Shown: piece after piece, positions 5,795-5,894 of the stretch | How positions within the stretch are numbered: the first letter of the stretch is position 1 | Layout: the number at the start of each line of letters is the position of its first letter | Assembly: GCA_021808035.1 (NCBI GenBank) | Contig: JAKBCG010000169.1 | Location: 1-5,894 of the forward strand | Length of the DNA: 5,894 nt | Direction: 5' to 3' | Source: Pseudomonadota bacterium | GTDB lineage: Bacteria; Pseudomonadota; Gammaproteobacteria; Steroidobacterales; Steroidobacteraceae | Made by a program: the position numbers and the translations under genes | Notes under the pieces: model-generated | Told to the model about the DNA's origin: nothing | Databases searched by the model: none | What the model saw: only the letters and a program-made list of their open reading frames with translations

Positions 5795-5894
5795 TGATCC
5801 TCCTTCGACGCGTCGTCGTCGCCGCTCACCGCGGCACCGATGAAGACGGTGGCGAGCACCGCGAATATATAGGCCTGTATCACGCCCAACCTCC
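5785..5894 (-). CDS. atpB: N-ATPase subunit a, C-terminal fragment (rest outside window)
   Basis: The last 35 codons of subunit a, the membrane channel half of the motor, run in from the right edge. The minus strand reads RLGVIQAYIFAVLATVFIGA, followed by a hydrophilic tail rich in Asp and Glu and the stop TAA at 5787-5785. The 'LxxLQAYIFxxLxxxFI' pattern is the conserved last helix of subunit a; its Gln corresponds to the Gln of E. coli 'LLQAFIF'. The frame passes through the atpE start, so the two genes overlap by 10 bases. The essential arginine of subunit a lies outside the window. The call rests on this motif and on the position directly before atpE. Confidence 0.88.
   Translation of the reverse strand, partial: RLGVIQAYIFAVLATVFIGAAVSGDDDASKEDQWT
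5799..5805 (-). promoter_or_regulatory. Strong ribosome binding site AAGGAGG of atpE
   Basis: The minus strand reads AAGGAGG four bases before the atpE ATG, inside the last codons of atpB. It is the only full-consensus ribosome site among the operon junctions visible here. The neighbouring genes have weak or no sites and appear to depend on coupling, so this site probably boosts subunit c above its neighbours, as the ring stoichiometry demands. Confidence 0.85.

Overview
The window is high-GC bacterial DNA, probably from a proteobacterium. The GC-rich codon use, a YncE-like propeller protein, a GlsB/YeaQ-type protein and an N-type ATPase operon all point that way, but the sequence does not fix the genus. 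It holds two convergent gene sets: three plus-strand genes in bases 1-2251, and one tightly packed minus-strand operon filling 2304-5894.

Plus strand. A partial gene (1-1089) encodes most of an apparently exported beta-propeller protein of the YVTN/YncE type. It is followed by a small Gly-rich three-helix membrane protein of the GlsB/YeaQ/YmgE (transglycosylase-associated) family (1167-1415), and then by a polytopic membrane protein of unknown function (1550-2251) with His-containing loop motifs. The last two are separated by a perfect 12-bp hairpin. No common pathway is evident for the three.

Minus strand. Reading from base 5894 down to 2304, the genes are the C-terminal end of subunit a (atpB), subunit c (atpE), subunit b with a delta-like C-terminal domain (atpF), alpha (atpA) and gamma (atpG). 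There is no separate delta gene. The a-c-b-alpha-gamma order with no delta gene matches the 3' half of the N-ATPase operon (atpDCQRBEFAG), a laterally transferred, usually second-copy F-type ATPase. Beta, epsilon, AtpQ and AtpR would lie beyond base 5894. The genes overlap or nearly touch at every junction (10-nt overlap, 2-nt gap, 17-nt overlap, 4-nt ATGA overlap), so they are almost certainly co-transcribed and translationally coupled. Together they would form the membrane rotor and stator (a, c, b) and part of the catalytic head and shaft (alpha, gamma) of an ion-pumping or ATP-synthesising rotary machine.

The most interesting details are in this operon. The c subunit has a second glutamate in helix 1 and an E-T-M-A-I-Y site in helix 2. 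Subunit b looks like a b-delta fusion. The alpha P-loop reads GDRGTGKT. Gamma carries a 34-residue low-complexity tail that runs across an out-of-frame hydrophobic reading frame at the operon's downstream border. I see no tRNA, rRNA, CRISPR array, insertion sequence or clearly undescribed system.
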